From: JBMOPD01 sp049323615
GTDB lineage: Bacteria > Bacillota > Desulfotomaculia > Desulfotomaculales > Desulfocucumaceae
Direction of reading: 5' to 3'
Assembly: GCA_049323615.1 (NCBI GenBank)
Contig: JBMOPD010000001.1
Location: 41,160-105,159, forward strand
DNA length: 64,000 nt
Positions 10,428 to 18,555 of this stretch are shown piece by piece. Each line of letters begins with the position of its first letter. Position 1 is the first letter of the stretch. The notes below the pieces were generated by a model that had not been told where the DNA came from, did not search any database, and was given only the letters and a program-made list of their open reading frames with translations. A program made the translations under genes and the position numbers.

Positions 10428-11288
10428 ATGGCGGCAAGATTGACTGTGGCTGTGGCCAGCGGCAAGGGAGGTACAGGCAAGACCACCGTCTCGGCCAACC
10501 TGGCCTGCGTGGCGGCAGAAAAAGGGAATGAGGTCACTTATCTGGACTGTGACGTGGAAGAGCCAAACGGGCACCTCTTTTTAAAACCACTCTTCAGGCG
10601 CCGCAATCAGGTTCATGTGCCGGTACCTTCGGTTGATACTGAAAAATGTACCGCCTGCGGCGCCTGCGGGGAGATTTGCCAGTTCAGCGCCATTGTCTGC
10701 ATAGGCAAAGATGTGCTTACCTTTGAAAAAATGTGCCACGGCTGCGGGGGGTGCAAGCTTGTTTGTCCCGCCGCAGCCATTACCGAAAAGGGAAGGGAAA
10801 TCGGTGTGGTTGAGGAGGGGCGTGCCGGCCGGGTTGACTTTGTGCACGGCAGGCTCAATGTGGGCGAGGCCATGAGCCCGCCGCTGATCAAGGCAGTGCT
10901 GTCGGCCGGCCGAAGGGGTTCTTTAAGACTGGTGGACGTACCTCCGGGAACGTCCTGCCCGGTTATCACGGCCGTAAGGGGCGCCGATTATGCTCTGCTG
11001 GTCACCGAGCCGACCCCCTTCGGGCTTAATGACCTGGTCCTGGCCTTAGACATGGTAAGGGAGTTGGGCATTCCCCACGGGGTGGCGGTGAACAGGTCCG
11101 TTCCGTACAACGGCCTGGCCAGGGATTTTTGCAGGGCAAGAGGGGTTCGGATACTGGCGGAAATTCCCGATGACCGCAGGGTGGCCGAGGCCTATTCCAG
11201 GGGCGAACTGGCATTTTCGGCAGTGCCCGGTTTCCGGGAGCGCTTTCAGGATCTCCTGACCTCTTTGGAGAGGGAGGCGAGACGGTGA
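10428..11288 (+). CDS. MinD-superfamily ATPase with inserted ferredoxin domain (first copy)
   Basis: A 286-residue P-loop ATPase of the Mrp/MinD superfamily. The deviant Walker A motif SGKGGTGKTT lies at about residues 9-18. Two 4Fe-4S binding motifs are inserted: CTACGACGEICQFSAIVC from about residue 74 and CHGCGGCKLVCPAAAI from about 103. Then come a Walker B-like DVPPGTSCP and EPTPFGLND. Such proteins probably carry or transfer iron-sulfur clusters. The stop overlaps the GTG start of the next ATPase by four bases (GTGA), so the two are translationally coupled and probably form a heterodimer. Confidence 0.85.
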   Translation: MAARLTVAVASGKGGTGKTTVSANLACVAAEKGNEVTYLDCDVEEPNGHLFLKPLFRRRNQVHVPVPSVDTEKCTACGACGEICQFSAIVCIGKDVLTFEKMCHGCGGCKLVCPAAAITEKGREIGVVEEGRAGRVDFVHGRLNVGEAMSPPLIKAVLSAGRRGSLRLVDVPPGTSCPVITAVRGADYALLVTEPTPFGLNDLVLALDMVRELGIPHGVAVNRSVPYNGLARDFCRARGVRILAEIPDDRRVAEAYSRGELAFSAVPGFRERFQDLLTSLEREARR

Positions 11289-12163
11289 AGGAAATAGTGG
11301 TTATCAGCGGTAAAGGGGGGACCGGCAAGACCAGCCTGGCCGCTTCCCTGGCCGTTCTGGCCCGGGGAGCGGTGCTGGCCGACTGCGACGTGGACGCGGC
11401 CAACCTGCACCTGGTAATGGCGCCTGAGGTAAAAAAAACGGAGGATTTTATCGGCGGGAAGGGGGCCGGAATTTTACCCGAAAAGTGCAGCAGCTGCGGA
11501 AGGTGCCATGAAATCTGCAGGTTTGACGCTGTAATCAGGGATGAAAGCAAGCATCCGGCTTATTCCATCGATCCCGTAGCCTGTGAGGGATGCGGCGTCT
11601 GCAGCCGTTTCTGCCTGGAAAAGGCCATCGAATTCAAGCCTGTGGTCAACGGCCAGTGGTTTATTTCAGAGACTCGCTACGGCCCGATGGTACACGCCAG
11701 GCTGGGGGTGGCGGAGGAAAACTCCGGCAAACTGGTGGCCCTGGTGCGCAAGCAGGCAAAAATGATTGCCGAAGAAGAAAACCTTCCCTATATAATCGTG
11801 GACGGCCCGCCGGGTATCGGCTGCCCGGTCATTGCTTCCATCACCGGCGCGGACGCCGTATTGATCGTGACCGAGCCCACCGTGTCGGGAGAACATGACC
11901 TGCAAAGGGTGGCTGAACTGGCCGGGTATTTTAAAATCCCTGCCTACCTCTGTATCAACAAGTTCGACATCAACCCCGGGATCAGTCAAAGGATTGAGAA
12001 AATAGCTTCGGCCGGGGGAATTGCCATGGTGGGCAGGATTCATTACGACCGGGCCGTAACCGGGGCCCAGTTGAAGGGGCTGCCGGTGGCGGTATTGGCC
12101 GATGCCGCGGCGGCAAGAGACATCAGGAAAGTATGGGATAATCTTGTGGCCAGGATAAACTGA
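11285..12163 (+). CDS. MinD-superfamily ATPase with inserted ferredoxin domain (second copy)
   Basis: A 292-residue paralogue of the preceding gene: deviant Walker A SGKGGTGKTS at about residues 7-16, two 4Fe-4S motifs (CSSCGRCHEICRFDAV from about 68 and CEGCGVCSRFCLEKAI from about 100), DGPPGIGCP and EPTVSGEHDL. GTG start inside the stop of the first copy. Partner role in cluster assembly with the NifX-like and DUF5320 proteins is inferred from the conserved neighbourhood. Confidence 0.85.
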   Translation: MKEIVVISGKGGTGKTSLAASLAVLARGAVLADCDVDAANLHLVMAPEVKKTEDFIGGKGAGILPEKCSSCGRCHEICRFDAVIRDESKHPAYSIDPVACEGCGVCSRFCLEKAIEFKPVVNGQWFISETRYGPMVHARLGVAEENSGKLVALVRKQAKMIAEEENLPYIIVDGPPGIGCPVIASITGADAVLIVTEPTVSGEHDLQRVAELAGYFKIPAYLCINKFDINPGISQRIEKIASAGGIAMVGRIHYDRAVTGAQLKGLPVAVLADAAAARDIRKVWDNLVARIN

Positions 12164-12181
12164 ATCCAGAGAGGGAGATGA

Positions 12182-12340
12182 AACGGTGCAAAATGCGGTA
12201 TTGAAAAATTGCCTGAAAACGACAACAGCCGGATCAGGAATGTTATTGCCGTAATGAGTGGAAAGGGTGGTGTGGGAAAATCTTCGGTTACCTCACTGCT
12301 GGCCATGGCGTTAAATAACAAGGGCTTTAAAACGCCGTGA
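12182..12340 (+). pseudogene. Mrp/ApbC ATPase N-terminal relic
   Basis: The open stretch reads CGIEKLPENDNSRIRNVIAV and then MSGKGGVGKSSVTSLLAMAL, the N-terminal leader and Walker A region of a full-length Mrp/NBP35 iron-sulfur carrier. No start codon lies in frame (a TGA precedes it), and the frame ends after about 52 codons (GFKTP, TGA), just where the Walker A' region of Mrp should follow. The other ~220 residues are missing. Confidence 0.75.
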
Positions 12341-12495
12341 CTGTTGTTGCCAAGGACAAGGATATAAATAGTGCCTTAAAACTGACGGATGACGATGTTA
12401 TGGAATTTCTGGGCGGCTTGCCGGGCTTTTTTTGCCAGGGGCTAGTTTCCCTTGCCGTATACAGCGCCAGGATTAATTTATCAGGCGCGCCGTGA
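12331..12495 (+). pseudogene. NifU/IscU-like scaffold relic fused to the Mrp relic
   Basis: Overlapping the end of the Mrp relic in another frame is a 54-codon stretch whose middle, INSALKLTDDDVMEFLGGLP, matches the central part of NifU/IscU-type iron-sulfur scaffolds (family pattern EALKLTDEDV-x-E-x-LGGLP); the expected following cysteine may be the one in FFCQGL. There is no start codon and the rest is absent. It looks like a deletion joined the front of mrp to the back of a nifU-like gene. Confidence 0.5.
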
Positions 12496-12498
12496 TTT

Positions 12499-13737
12499 TT
12501 ATTTTCTTCCGGCATTACTGACTCCACTTCCCCGGCCATTGCGGGAATCGGAAAAGGACTTGTTTTTTTCCGCCAGCCTGGAGGCGCAGGACAGGCAAAC
12601 CTTGCTGCTGGTCAAAATTGAACCGCACACCTGACAGTATTTTAAGAGTTTTTGGGCGCAGTCCCGGCAGTAGAAGTCACCCCTCATTTCCACGTGGGAG
12701 GCGAAAAAGTCGGCGTCGTTGTAATCCACCCATTCTCCGCAGGAGCTGCAGCAGGCCTCCTCCATGTCCATCAGCAGGTATTCCACGGCGGCCTCGGATT
12801 CGTTTGTGGCTATCCCTATTTTCAGTATTACGCTGTCACTTAAGTTCATGTTTTCCTTAAGGTACCTGTGCAGCCGCCGGTGGGTGTTGTCGGGCCTGTA
12901 AGCCTCCAGCAGGTCCATTACCTCCTGGTCGGTAACTTTGACCGAGGAGGAAAAAAACTGTTCAAAGTCCTCCACCGTCATCCGGTCAAAGGGCATGGCC
13001 CAGCACTCGTACATGTACCCGGATATTGCCTCCACGTCCCTGATCTTGATGCCGTCGAAGAGTCCCTCCAGGGCATCCATCATCTTTTCCTTCAGGTCCA
13101 GCATGTCATTTTTCATTCTCTCGCGCCGGAGTATGCTTAAGACCTCGTCGGCCTGGAGCAGCAGGTTGTAGGAATGCTCCTTAAGCCTGTTCAGTATCCT
13201 GTCGTTGCGGCTCTTAACCTTGTTTTTGTAAAAGGACATGTGCTCTATGTTGGACCAGAGGTTTTCCACTTCGCTGCGGACCTGGATCTCAAAATTGAAT
13301 TTGACGTCTTTCCAGACCATCACCCCGTCGTAATGGTGGGTCTGCTTGCCGTTTTCGTGCCTGGTGGGAATATGGGTGAGGGAGGAAATGTGGCTGAATC
13401 TTGCCAGTTCTTTCTTTTCCTTTTCAAACAGCCGGACCACTTTCTCCACGTCCTCGTCCAGTTCAACAATAATGTAGATGCCGATCAGGTCCGGGATATC
13501 GTCAAGGGTTTTGGCGTCCTTGTATTGGATCTTTCTTTCGATCTTTTCGGCAATGCTCTCCCAGGTTTTTACCCTTACCTCAAAGCGGTAAAGGGGGTAC
13601 TGCTTGATCTGCAGCCTGTAGCCGGTCTGGAACATGGCAAAAAAATGCTTTATTTCGTCGACAATGGCTTCGGCAGCCAGGTTGAAACTGGAGAAATTGT
13701 CGTAGTAGCTTTTTTTCATCTGCTCCAGGATATCCAA
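12499..13737 (-). CDS. RelA/SpoT-like nucleotidyltransferase-domain protein with C-terminal zinc ribbons
   Basis: A 412-residue protein. Residues about 30-200 resemble the (p)ppGpp synthetase domain: RFEVRVKTWESIAEKIERK, then DDIPDLIGIYIIVELDEDV near residue 85, and FEIQVRSEVENLWSNIEHMSFYK near 145-167, which keeps the E-I-Q-x-R and E-H-x-x-Y-K elements. Two otherwise invariant features are altered: the Arg of D-x-x-G-x-R is Tyr, and the G-Y-R-S-x-H loop reads THHYDGVMV. Activity is therefore uncertain. The last 85 residues hold four CxxC pairs (CSSC, CRDC, CQVC, CLSC), probably two zinc sites. TTG start at 13737 after GGGGAGG. It stands alone in a leftward unit. Confidence 0.65.
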   Translation of the reverse strand: MDILEQMKKSYYDNFSSFNLAAEAIVDEIKHFFAMFQTGYRLQIKQYPLYRFEVRVKTWESIAEKIERKIQYKDAKTLDDIPDLIGIYIIVELDEDVEKVVRLFEKEKKELARFSHISSLTHIPTRHENGKQTHHYDGVMVWKDVKFNFEIQVRSEVENLWSNIEHMSFYKNKVKSRNDRILNRLKEHSYNLLLQADEVLSILRRERMKNDMLDLKEKMMDALEGLFDGIKIRDVEAISGYMYECWAMPFDRMTVEDFEQFFSSSVKVTDQEVMDLLEAYRPDNTHRRLHRYLKENMNLSDSVILKIGIATNESEAAVEYLLMDMEEACCSSCGEWVDYNDADFFASHVEMRGDFYCRDCAQKLLKYCQVCGSILTSSKVCLSCASRLAEKNKSFSDSRNGRGSGVSNAGRK

Positions 13738-14108
13738 AAAAATGCCTCCCCGGAAACCCTGCTACCTTTTTGGCCTGGCAATCAGCCGGGTGCTTCTTGT
13801 TGAACCCCGTCATTATTATACATTAATTGGCCGGCTATTTATAAAAAATTTATCAGGGTTTATTTTTCCTGTAATCGGCTCTGTTCATTTACAATCGACT
13901 GAAGGCTGGGAAAAATTGCCCGCTATCAAGTTTAACCCGGATAAGGCCCGGGGGCAAGCGGAATTAAGCCGCCACTTTTTATTCCAGTTGATTGTTGGAA
14001 AAGCGTTTCCCCGGAGGTATAATAGAGGAAATAACTGATCGACACCAAAGATATCCACCGGGAATGATGGAGCGTTAATGGGCCTCAAAGAAAGAAAGGA
14101 GGATTAGC
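13738..14108. other. Intergenic region between divergent genes
   Basis: No gene is visible. It holds the promoters of the RelA/SpoT-like gene (leftward) and the PhoU-like gene (rightward; a TATAAT box at 14018-14023 lies in GGTATAATAGAGG, without a convincing -35). Confidence 0.4.
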
Positions 14109-14717
14109 ATGGGGGAAGGCATTCTGGATGACAAAAGTTGTTTGGACCTTTCCAAAGTGGCGACGGAGCTAAAAAACATGCTGGACGGCACAGCCAACGA
14201 TTTTTACCGTCACCGGGAGGAGTTTCTTTCCAAGGTGGAAGAACTGAGCGCCTCCACCGTCAGCTCCATGAAGAAGTCGGTGCTCCAGATACCGCTTATT
14301 ACGGGAAGATCAGCCAAGGAGGCCGCGGGCAAGTACGAGGTGATGCGCGACCTGGAGCATATCAGGCTGAACCTGGAGAAGATCATGCGGTCAACCCATG
14401 ATAAAGTCAACCGGAGTGTACTTTTCAGCGACTGGGCGGTCAAGGAGCTTGACGTCCTGTTTGCCGGGGCTATGGAAAGCCTCGCCAGCCTTGCCGGATA
14501 CCTGAGGCAGTGCTGTGAAAAAAACAAGGCCCGCCTGGAAAAAGAGTCTGACACGCAGATTCAAAACTGTTTGCAGTTTACCAGACAGCATGAGGAAAGG
14601 TTTATAAAGGGCATATGCACCCCCGAGGCCGCCGATATCTACCAGTCCATGCTTGATGCCTTCAGGGACATCTTCAGGCATATAAAATCCTGTGTGGTCA
14701 AGGTTTATGGCAAATAA
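14109..14717 (+). CDS. Conserved hypothetical helical protein, PhoU-like
   Basis: A 202-residue, almost entirely alpha-helical protein with long heptad stretches and no membrane segment. The overall pattern (antiparallel helices, E-H-I-R-L-N-L-E-K-I in the middle, Y-Q-S-M-L-D-A-F-R-D-I-F-R-H near the C-terminus) recalls PhoU/DUF47-like bundles that regulate phosphate transport, but the metal-binding E/D-x-x-x-D motifs are not clear and no transporter gene is adjacent. RBS AAAGGAGG before ATG. It is a monocistronic unit with its own terminator. Confidence 0.6.
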   Translation: MGEGILDDKSCLDLSKVATELKNMLDGTANDFYRHREEFLSKVEELSASTVSSMKKSVLQIPLITGRSAKEAAGKYEVMRDLEHIRLNLEKIMRSTHDKVNRSVLFSDWAVKELDVLFAGAMESLASLAGYLRQCCEKNKARLEKESDTQIQNCLQFTRQHEERFIKGICTPEAADIYQSMLDAFRDIFRHIKSCVVKVYGK

Positions 14718-14743
14718 AGTGGGCTGCGGCCCATTTTTTATGA
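14718..14743 (+). terminator. Terminator after PhoU-like gene
   Basis: Hairpin GTGGGC-TGC-GGCCCAT followed by a run of six T residues, immediately after the stop codon. Confidence 0.65.
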
Positions 14744-14876
14744 CCCCCTTATTTTTTTAATTTTCTGTATTTGCATCTTATTTATATTATATTTCCTATT
14801 GCGAATACGTGACAACGACTTGTTAATTTTGGCACAAAGTATACAATAAAATTAAAAGCCGGGGGAGGGATTATAG

Positions 14877-15062
14877 ATGGAAAAATTCTACCTGTTCGTG
14901 GGGATAATGGTAGTGTATCTGGCCGTGTACTGCTTCTTCTGCTACAGGGCCTATTTCAGGCCGGGAAAGGGCGTGGAGGGAGGCGCGGCCAAAATCTTTA
15001 CAGCCGATGCATCGCCTGATTACTGGATAACCACTAACATTTTAAACAGAAAGGCAAGCTGA
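14877..15062 (+). CDS. Small single-pass membrane protein
   Basis: A 61-residue protein with one hydrophobic N-terminal helix (about residues 4-25, FYLFVGIMVVYLAVYCFFCY) and a short polar tail. A GGGGGAGGGA ribosome site precedes the ATG, and a terminator follows, which supports it as a real gene. No family recognised. Confidence 0.6.
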   Translation: MEKFYLFVGIMVVYLAVYCFFCYRAYFRPGKGVEGGAAKIFTADASPDYWITTNILNRKAS

Positions 15063-15083
15063 CCGGTGGGACTTTAATATAAG

Positions 15084-15110
15084 AACCGGCGGCAACCGCC
15101 GGTTTTTTGT
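15084..15110 (+). terminator. Bidirectional terminator
   Basis: Hairpin ACCGGCGG-CAA-CCGCCGGT followed by TTTTTTGT. It lies between the convergent small membrane protein and YbcI-like genes. Confidence 0.75.
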
Positions 15111-15132
15111 ATAACCCCTTGCGCGGGGTTTT

Positions 15133-16038
15133 TCATTTTCCTGCCGCCCTGCCGGGAAGGGGGTCTCCGGCTATGTTGTCATTTCCGTCCAGGGGAAACA
15201 TCACTTCACGGAAGTTATAGTAAAAGTCCCTGACAACCAGTACCCTTCCATCACTTTGTTCTTTGAAGGTATAAACGGGATACCTGAAAAAATGATGGAC
15301 CGCCGCGAAAATTGGGTGGGCAGCATATTTATCGGTATTTACCGGCGGTACCGGGGTGGAGCTAAGCCCCGGGGGGCTCTGGCCCAACTCCCTCAGGTCA
15401 ATTTTACCCGACAGCAGGCAATCCTGTTGTTCCACGATAACCTTCCAGCGCAGGGGTGAGAAATCGGCCAGCACCGAAACTCCGGCCCCGGGGTAAAAGG
15501 ATCGGTATTTGGCCACCAGGTATTCATGGCAGGCAAATCTGCCCAGAACAAAAAGACAGATCAGCAGGGCCCCGGCGGCCGGGAACAGCCTGCGGCGGCC
15601 TCCGGCCAGGCGGTGGACGGCCAGCGAAATCACGGCGATGATTATTATCACCAGGTCCACGATGGGGACAAAGTCAAGGTATAGCCACCTTTTGGAGAAG
15701 GGGAAAAAGAGCCGGGTGCCCCATGAGGTGAAAAGGTCGAAGGTTACATGCAGGCCCAGGCACAGGGAGGCAAGAAGGAATATTCTTTTCCTGTCGGCCC
15801 CGGGCCACAGGCGGCAGGCGATAAGGGTCACGGCGGCGGCCAGGAGCAGCAGGCCGGGAAGGGAGTGGCTGAACCCCCTGTGGTTGAGAAGGTAGTCGGT
15901 CTGGCCCTTGAACCTGTACAGTATGTCAATATCGGGAATTTCCGACGCTACCAGGCTTACCCAGAAGGTGGTTCTGTCTTTTTGTTTCAGCAGGCTGTTG
16001 ACGGTAAGTCCGATCAACCCGTGGGTAATATTGTCCAA
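15133..16038 (-). CDS. Membrane-bound metal-dependent hydrolase, YbcI/YdjM family (DUF457)
   Basis: A 301-residue membrane protein. The N-terminal MDNITHGLIGLTVNSLL, SEIPDIDILYRF and NHRGFSHSLPGL carry the conserved His and Asp residues of the YdjM/YbcI family; four hydrophobic helices follow (about residues 62-160). The C-terminal half is extracytoplasmic or soluble with no recognised motif. Enzymatic activity of the family is poorly defined. TTG start with GGGAGG upstream. It follows the Nudix gene by 21 bases and is likely co-transcribed with it. Confidence 0.72.
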   Translation of the reverse strand: MDNITHGLIGLTVNSLLKQKDRTTFWVSLVASEIPDIDILYRFKGQTDYLLNHRGFSHSLPGLLLLAAAVTLIACRLWPGADRKRIFLLASLCLGLHVTFDLFTSWGTRLFFPFSKRWLYLDFVPIVDLVIIIIAVISLAVHRLAGGRRRLFPAAGALLICLFVLGRFACHEYLVAKYRSFYPGAGVSVLADFSPLRWKVIVEQQDCLLSGKIDLRELGQSPPGLSSTPVPPVNTDKYAAHPIFAAVHHFFRYPVYTFKEQSDGRVLVVRDFYYNFREVMFPLDGNDNIAGDPLPGRAAGK

Positions 16039-16059
16039 GATTGTTTCGGCCTCCCTTCC

Positions 16060-16725
16060 CTAATCCCTTTCCCCTTTCCACTGTCTGAACGGCTTTTTGA
16101 AAACCGGGTGCTCCGGCCAGCAGGCGGTGAGGAAATTATACAGTATCTTGCCCGTCATGCCCCAGATAAAGTATTTGCCGTACTCGTAATAATACATGGG
16201 GTATGAGGCCCTGGCCTGCCAGCCCTCTTTATAAACCGGAGGCACCTTGTGCAGGGGAAAGTCGGGCCGGTACCTGGTAGCCACCTCAACACAGGTTACG
16301 TAAGGGGGGACGGACAGAAAGAATTCCACGGGAACCAGGAATACTTCTTCGACCTCCCGGGGGTTGGGATTGATTTCAGTGGTGCTTATTTTTCCCACAT
16401 AGGGGTATACCATGGCACTGAAGGGCGTGACCAGGATATCCAGCGGGCCGATGGGTTCAATATCGCGGCCCGGGATGCCCAGTTCCTCGGCAGTTTCCCG
16501 CAGTGCGGCGGCCAGGGGGTCCGGATGCTCGGAGCTTTCCACCCTGCCCCCGGGAAAGCAGATTTCCCCGGGCTGCCTGTCCAGATTGCGGGACCTCACT
16601 TCAAAAAGGATGTGGCATTTGCCGTCCTTTTCCACCAGCGGCAGCAGCACCGCCGAGATCAGGTGGGCCGACTCATCCACTATGGACGGCTGGCGGCCGG
16701 CCAGGCGATTGTATACTTGCTGCAT
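16060..16725 (-). CDS. Nudix hydrolase, CoA pyrophosphatase type
   Basis: A 221-residue Nudix protein. The CoA-specific lead-in ILFEVRSRNLDRQPGEICFPGG is followed by the Nudix box GGRVESSEHPDPLAAALRETAEELGI (about residues 55-85; R-E-T-A-E-E-L-G core). Members of the NudL/YeaB group cleave CoA and acyl-CoA to 4'-phosphopantetheine and 3',5'-ADP. ATG start after GGAGGG. First gene of a leftward pair with the YbcI-like gene. Confidence 0.82.
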   Translation of the reverse strand: MQQVYNRLAGRQPSIVDESAHLISAVLLPLVEKDGKCHILFEVRSRNLDRQPGEICFPGGRVESSEHPDPLAAALRETAEELGIPGRDIEPIGPLDILVTPFSAMVYPYVGKISTTEINPNPREVEEVFLVPVEFFLSVPPYVTCVEVATRYRPDFPLHKVPPVYKEGWQARASYPMYYYEYGKYFIWGMTGKILYNFLTACWPEHPVFKKPFRQWKGERD

Positions 16726-16838
16726 GTTCCCTCCGTTGTTTAATTATCCTTGTTACCGGATTTGTTTACAGTTATTATATATATGACTGTATGTTTGGGA
16801 AAGTCTATTTTTCTGTTGCCGGATGGAGTGGTAGTTGA

Positions 16839-17165
16839 TTGAATGACATTTGGGCGCTGCCTTCAGGAGAATGGGTGGTGTACTCGGACGAGGAAAACAT
16901 AATCAGGGATTTTCTGTCTCTGGCCGATTTAGAGATGGTTACTTCATACCATGGAATAATCAAAAAGCACAGGGCCATGCAGTTTAAATTTCCAAACAAT
17001 GAAGATCTATTGCGGTACATCTGTTTCGTGGCGGGCTTTGATTACAGCCAGGCGGTCAGGCTGCTCAGGCGCCCGGGGACAAGCTATAATCACAGGTTTT
17101 CCGGCAGCACACACCAGCCGCCCCTTTTTGTTGAAGTATCCCCGCGCAGAAAGAAAAAAAGGTAA
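16839..17165 (+). CDS. Hypothetical protein
   Basis: A 108-residue soluble protein starting from TTG at 16839 (GGATGGAGTGG upstream). The body is mixed alpha/beta, and the last six residues are Arg/Lys (RRKKKR). No family recognised. It ends before a clear terminator, which supports expression. Confidence 0.5.
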   Translation: MNDIWALPSGEWVVYSDEENIIRDFLSLADLEMVTSYHGIIKKHRAMQFKFPNNEDLLRYICFVAGFDYSQAVRLLRRPGTSYNHRFSGSTHQPPLFVEVSPRRKKKR

Positions 17166-17190
17166 CACCACTTTATTATGGTCGGGAGGA

Positions 17191-17219
17191 CCCATACCAC
17201 AGGGTATGGGTTTTGAATT
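17191..17219 (+). terminator. Terminator after hypothetical gene
   Basis: Perfect hairpin CCCATACC-ACAG-GGTATGGG followed by TTTTGAATTTT. Confidence 0.75.
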
Positions 17220-17293
17220 TTGCAATAAAATCAAATCCGGTTTAAGAGGTATAAGTGTGGTTTCATAGAATCTAATACGGTGAGAGGTGGGAC

Positions 17294-17920
17294 ATGATGC
17301 CTATAGTTGTTGGCATTGCCGGAGGGACCGGCTCTGGAAAAACCACAGTGGCCAGGGCGGTTGCCGGCGCGTTTCTGGACAGGGCGGTAATGATCGAGCA
17401 GGACTGCTTTTATATAGACAGAAGTGATGTACCTTTCAAGGACAGGAAGGATATCAATTTCGATCATCCCGATTCCATAGATTTTGTTCTGATGGTGGAA
17501 GCTTTAAAGAAGCTCAAGGGCGGGGGGCAGGCAAAAGTTCCGCAGTATGATTTCACCGCCCACACGCGAAAAAGGGAAATGGTTGCAGTGGGGCCCGCGG
17601 ACGTTATTGTGGTGGAGGGAATACTGCTTTTTCACCACCCTGAACTCAGGGAACTGTTTGATTTAAAGGTTTTTGTCCAGACCGACGCCGATATCAGGCT
17701 GATGAGAAGGATAAAGAGGGACCTGGAGGACCGGGGGCGAACCCTGGGCGCTGTATTCAGCCAGTACCTCAGGGCCGTCAAACCCATGCACGAGATGTAC
17801 GTGGAGCCTTCGAAACACTATGCCGACATAATTATCCCGGAGGGCGGATTTAACGTTGTCGGGGTGGAGACCATAATATCCCAGGTTTCAAAAATGCTGA
17901 GATACAATATGAACGGATAA
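17294..17920 (+). CDS. udk: Uridine kinase
   Basis: A 208-residue P-loop kinase that phosphorylates uridine (and cytidine) in pyrimidine salvage. Walker A GIAGGTGSGKTTVARAV at about residues 7-23, QDCFYID, NFDHPDSIDF, and VVEGILLFHHPELRELFDLKVFV near residues 105-125, then RRIKRDLEDRGRTL (lid) and VEPSKHYADIIIPEGG. Length is standard. ATG at 17294 or the adjacent ATG at 17297; both follow GAGAGGTGGG. Monocistronic with its own terminator. Confidence 0.88.
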   Translation: MMPIVVGIAGGTGSGKTTVARAVAGAFLDRAVMIEQDCFYIDRSDVPFKDRKDINFDHPDSIDFVLMVEALKKLKGGGQAKVPQYDFTAHTRKREMVAVGPADVIVVEGILLFHHPELRELFDLKVFVQTDADIRLMRRIKRDLEDRGRTLGAVFSQYLRAVKPMHEMYVEPSKHYADIIIPEGGFNVVGVETIISQVSKMLRYNMNG

Positions 17921-17990
17921 TGCAACCGCTCAAATTATCCCCATATTATGCTTATGGAATGTATGTTTATAGAAGGAAATATTAAGTAAT

Positions 17991-18016
17991 AAAACCCGCC
18001 TTGAGCGGGTTTTATT
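17991..18016 (+). terminator. Terminator after udk
   Basis: Hairpin AAAACCCGC-CTTGA-GCGGGTTTT followed by ATTATTA; the symmetry lets it also stop the leftward gene at 18049. Confidence 0.75.
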
Positions 18017-18048
18017 ATTAATTTCTGTCTAACCCCTGGTATACTTTT

Positions 18049-18354
18049 TTATATCCTGGCGTAAAGGGAATTTTCCGAAGGTTCGTACCTTGCTTCAAAT
18101 TTACCCTTTTTATTAATTCCAAACTGGTTGAAAAAGCCCTTGCCGAAAACTTTTGTCTTTTTAATCTCCATCCCACCGTCAGTTACCCCGCGGATGCGGA
18201 TTGTATTTGTCTCCCTGTCAAAAGCCAGCTCAATTCTGGAGGTTCCTATTTTTTCCCTTGCTACATTGTTAAGAACTATCGATGTTTTAGACAAAGATAT
18301 TATAGGGGCTTTTTCTTGTCTTTCACCACGGGGTTTATAGATTTCAAAGGCCAT
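18049..18354 (-). CDS. Conserved hypothetical protein
   Basis: A 101-residue protein rich in beta strands: an N-terminal half with ISLSKTSIVLNNVAREKIG and a second half with FGKGFFNQFGINKKGKFEAR. The spacing suggests a small DNA- or nucleotide-related fold, but I recognise no family. RBS AAAGGAG before ATG. Confidence 0.6.
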   Translation of the reverse strand: MAFEIYKPRGERQEKAPIISLSKTSIVLNNVAREKIGTSRIELAFDRETNTIRIRGVTDGGMEIKKTKVFGKGFFNQFGINKKGKFEARYEPSENSLYARI

Positions 18355-18555
18355 ATTACCAACTCCTTTTCAAAGGAAAAACCATTACTTGCTAATTCTA
18401 AAACAATGACGGTATTATTGTCAATGCTATTTTAACAATTTATTTTATGATATTTAATTCAATTTGTAGGGTATTGATAAAAAGCCTATTGGCAAGATTC
18501 CATTTTTTAAAAAAGATATTTAAATAATTTCCAGTTGTACCCCTGAGGAACCTTT

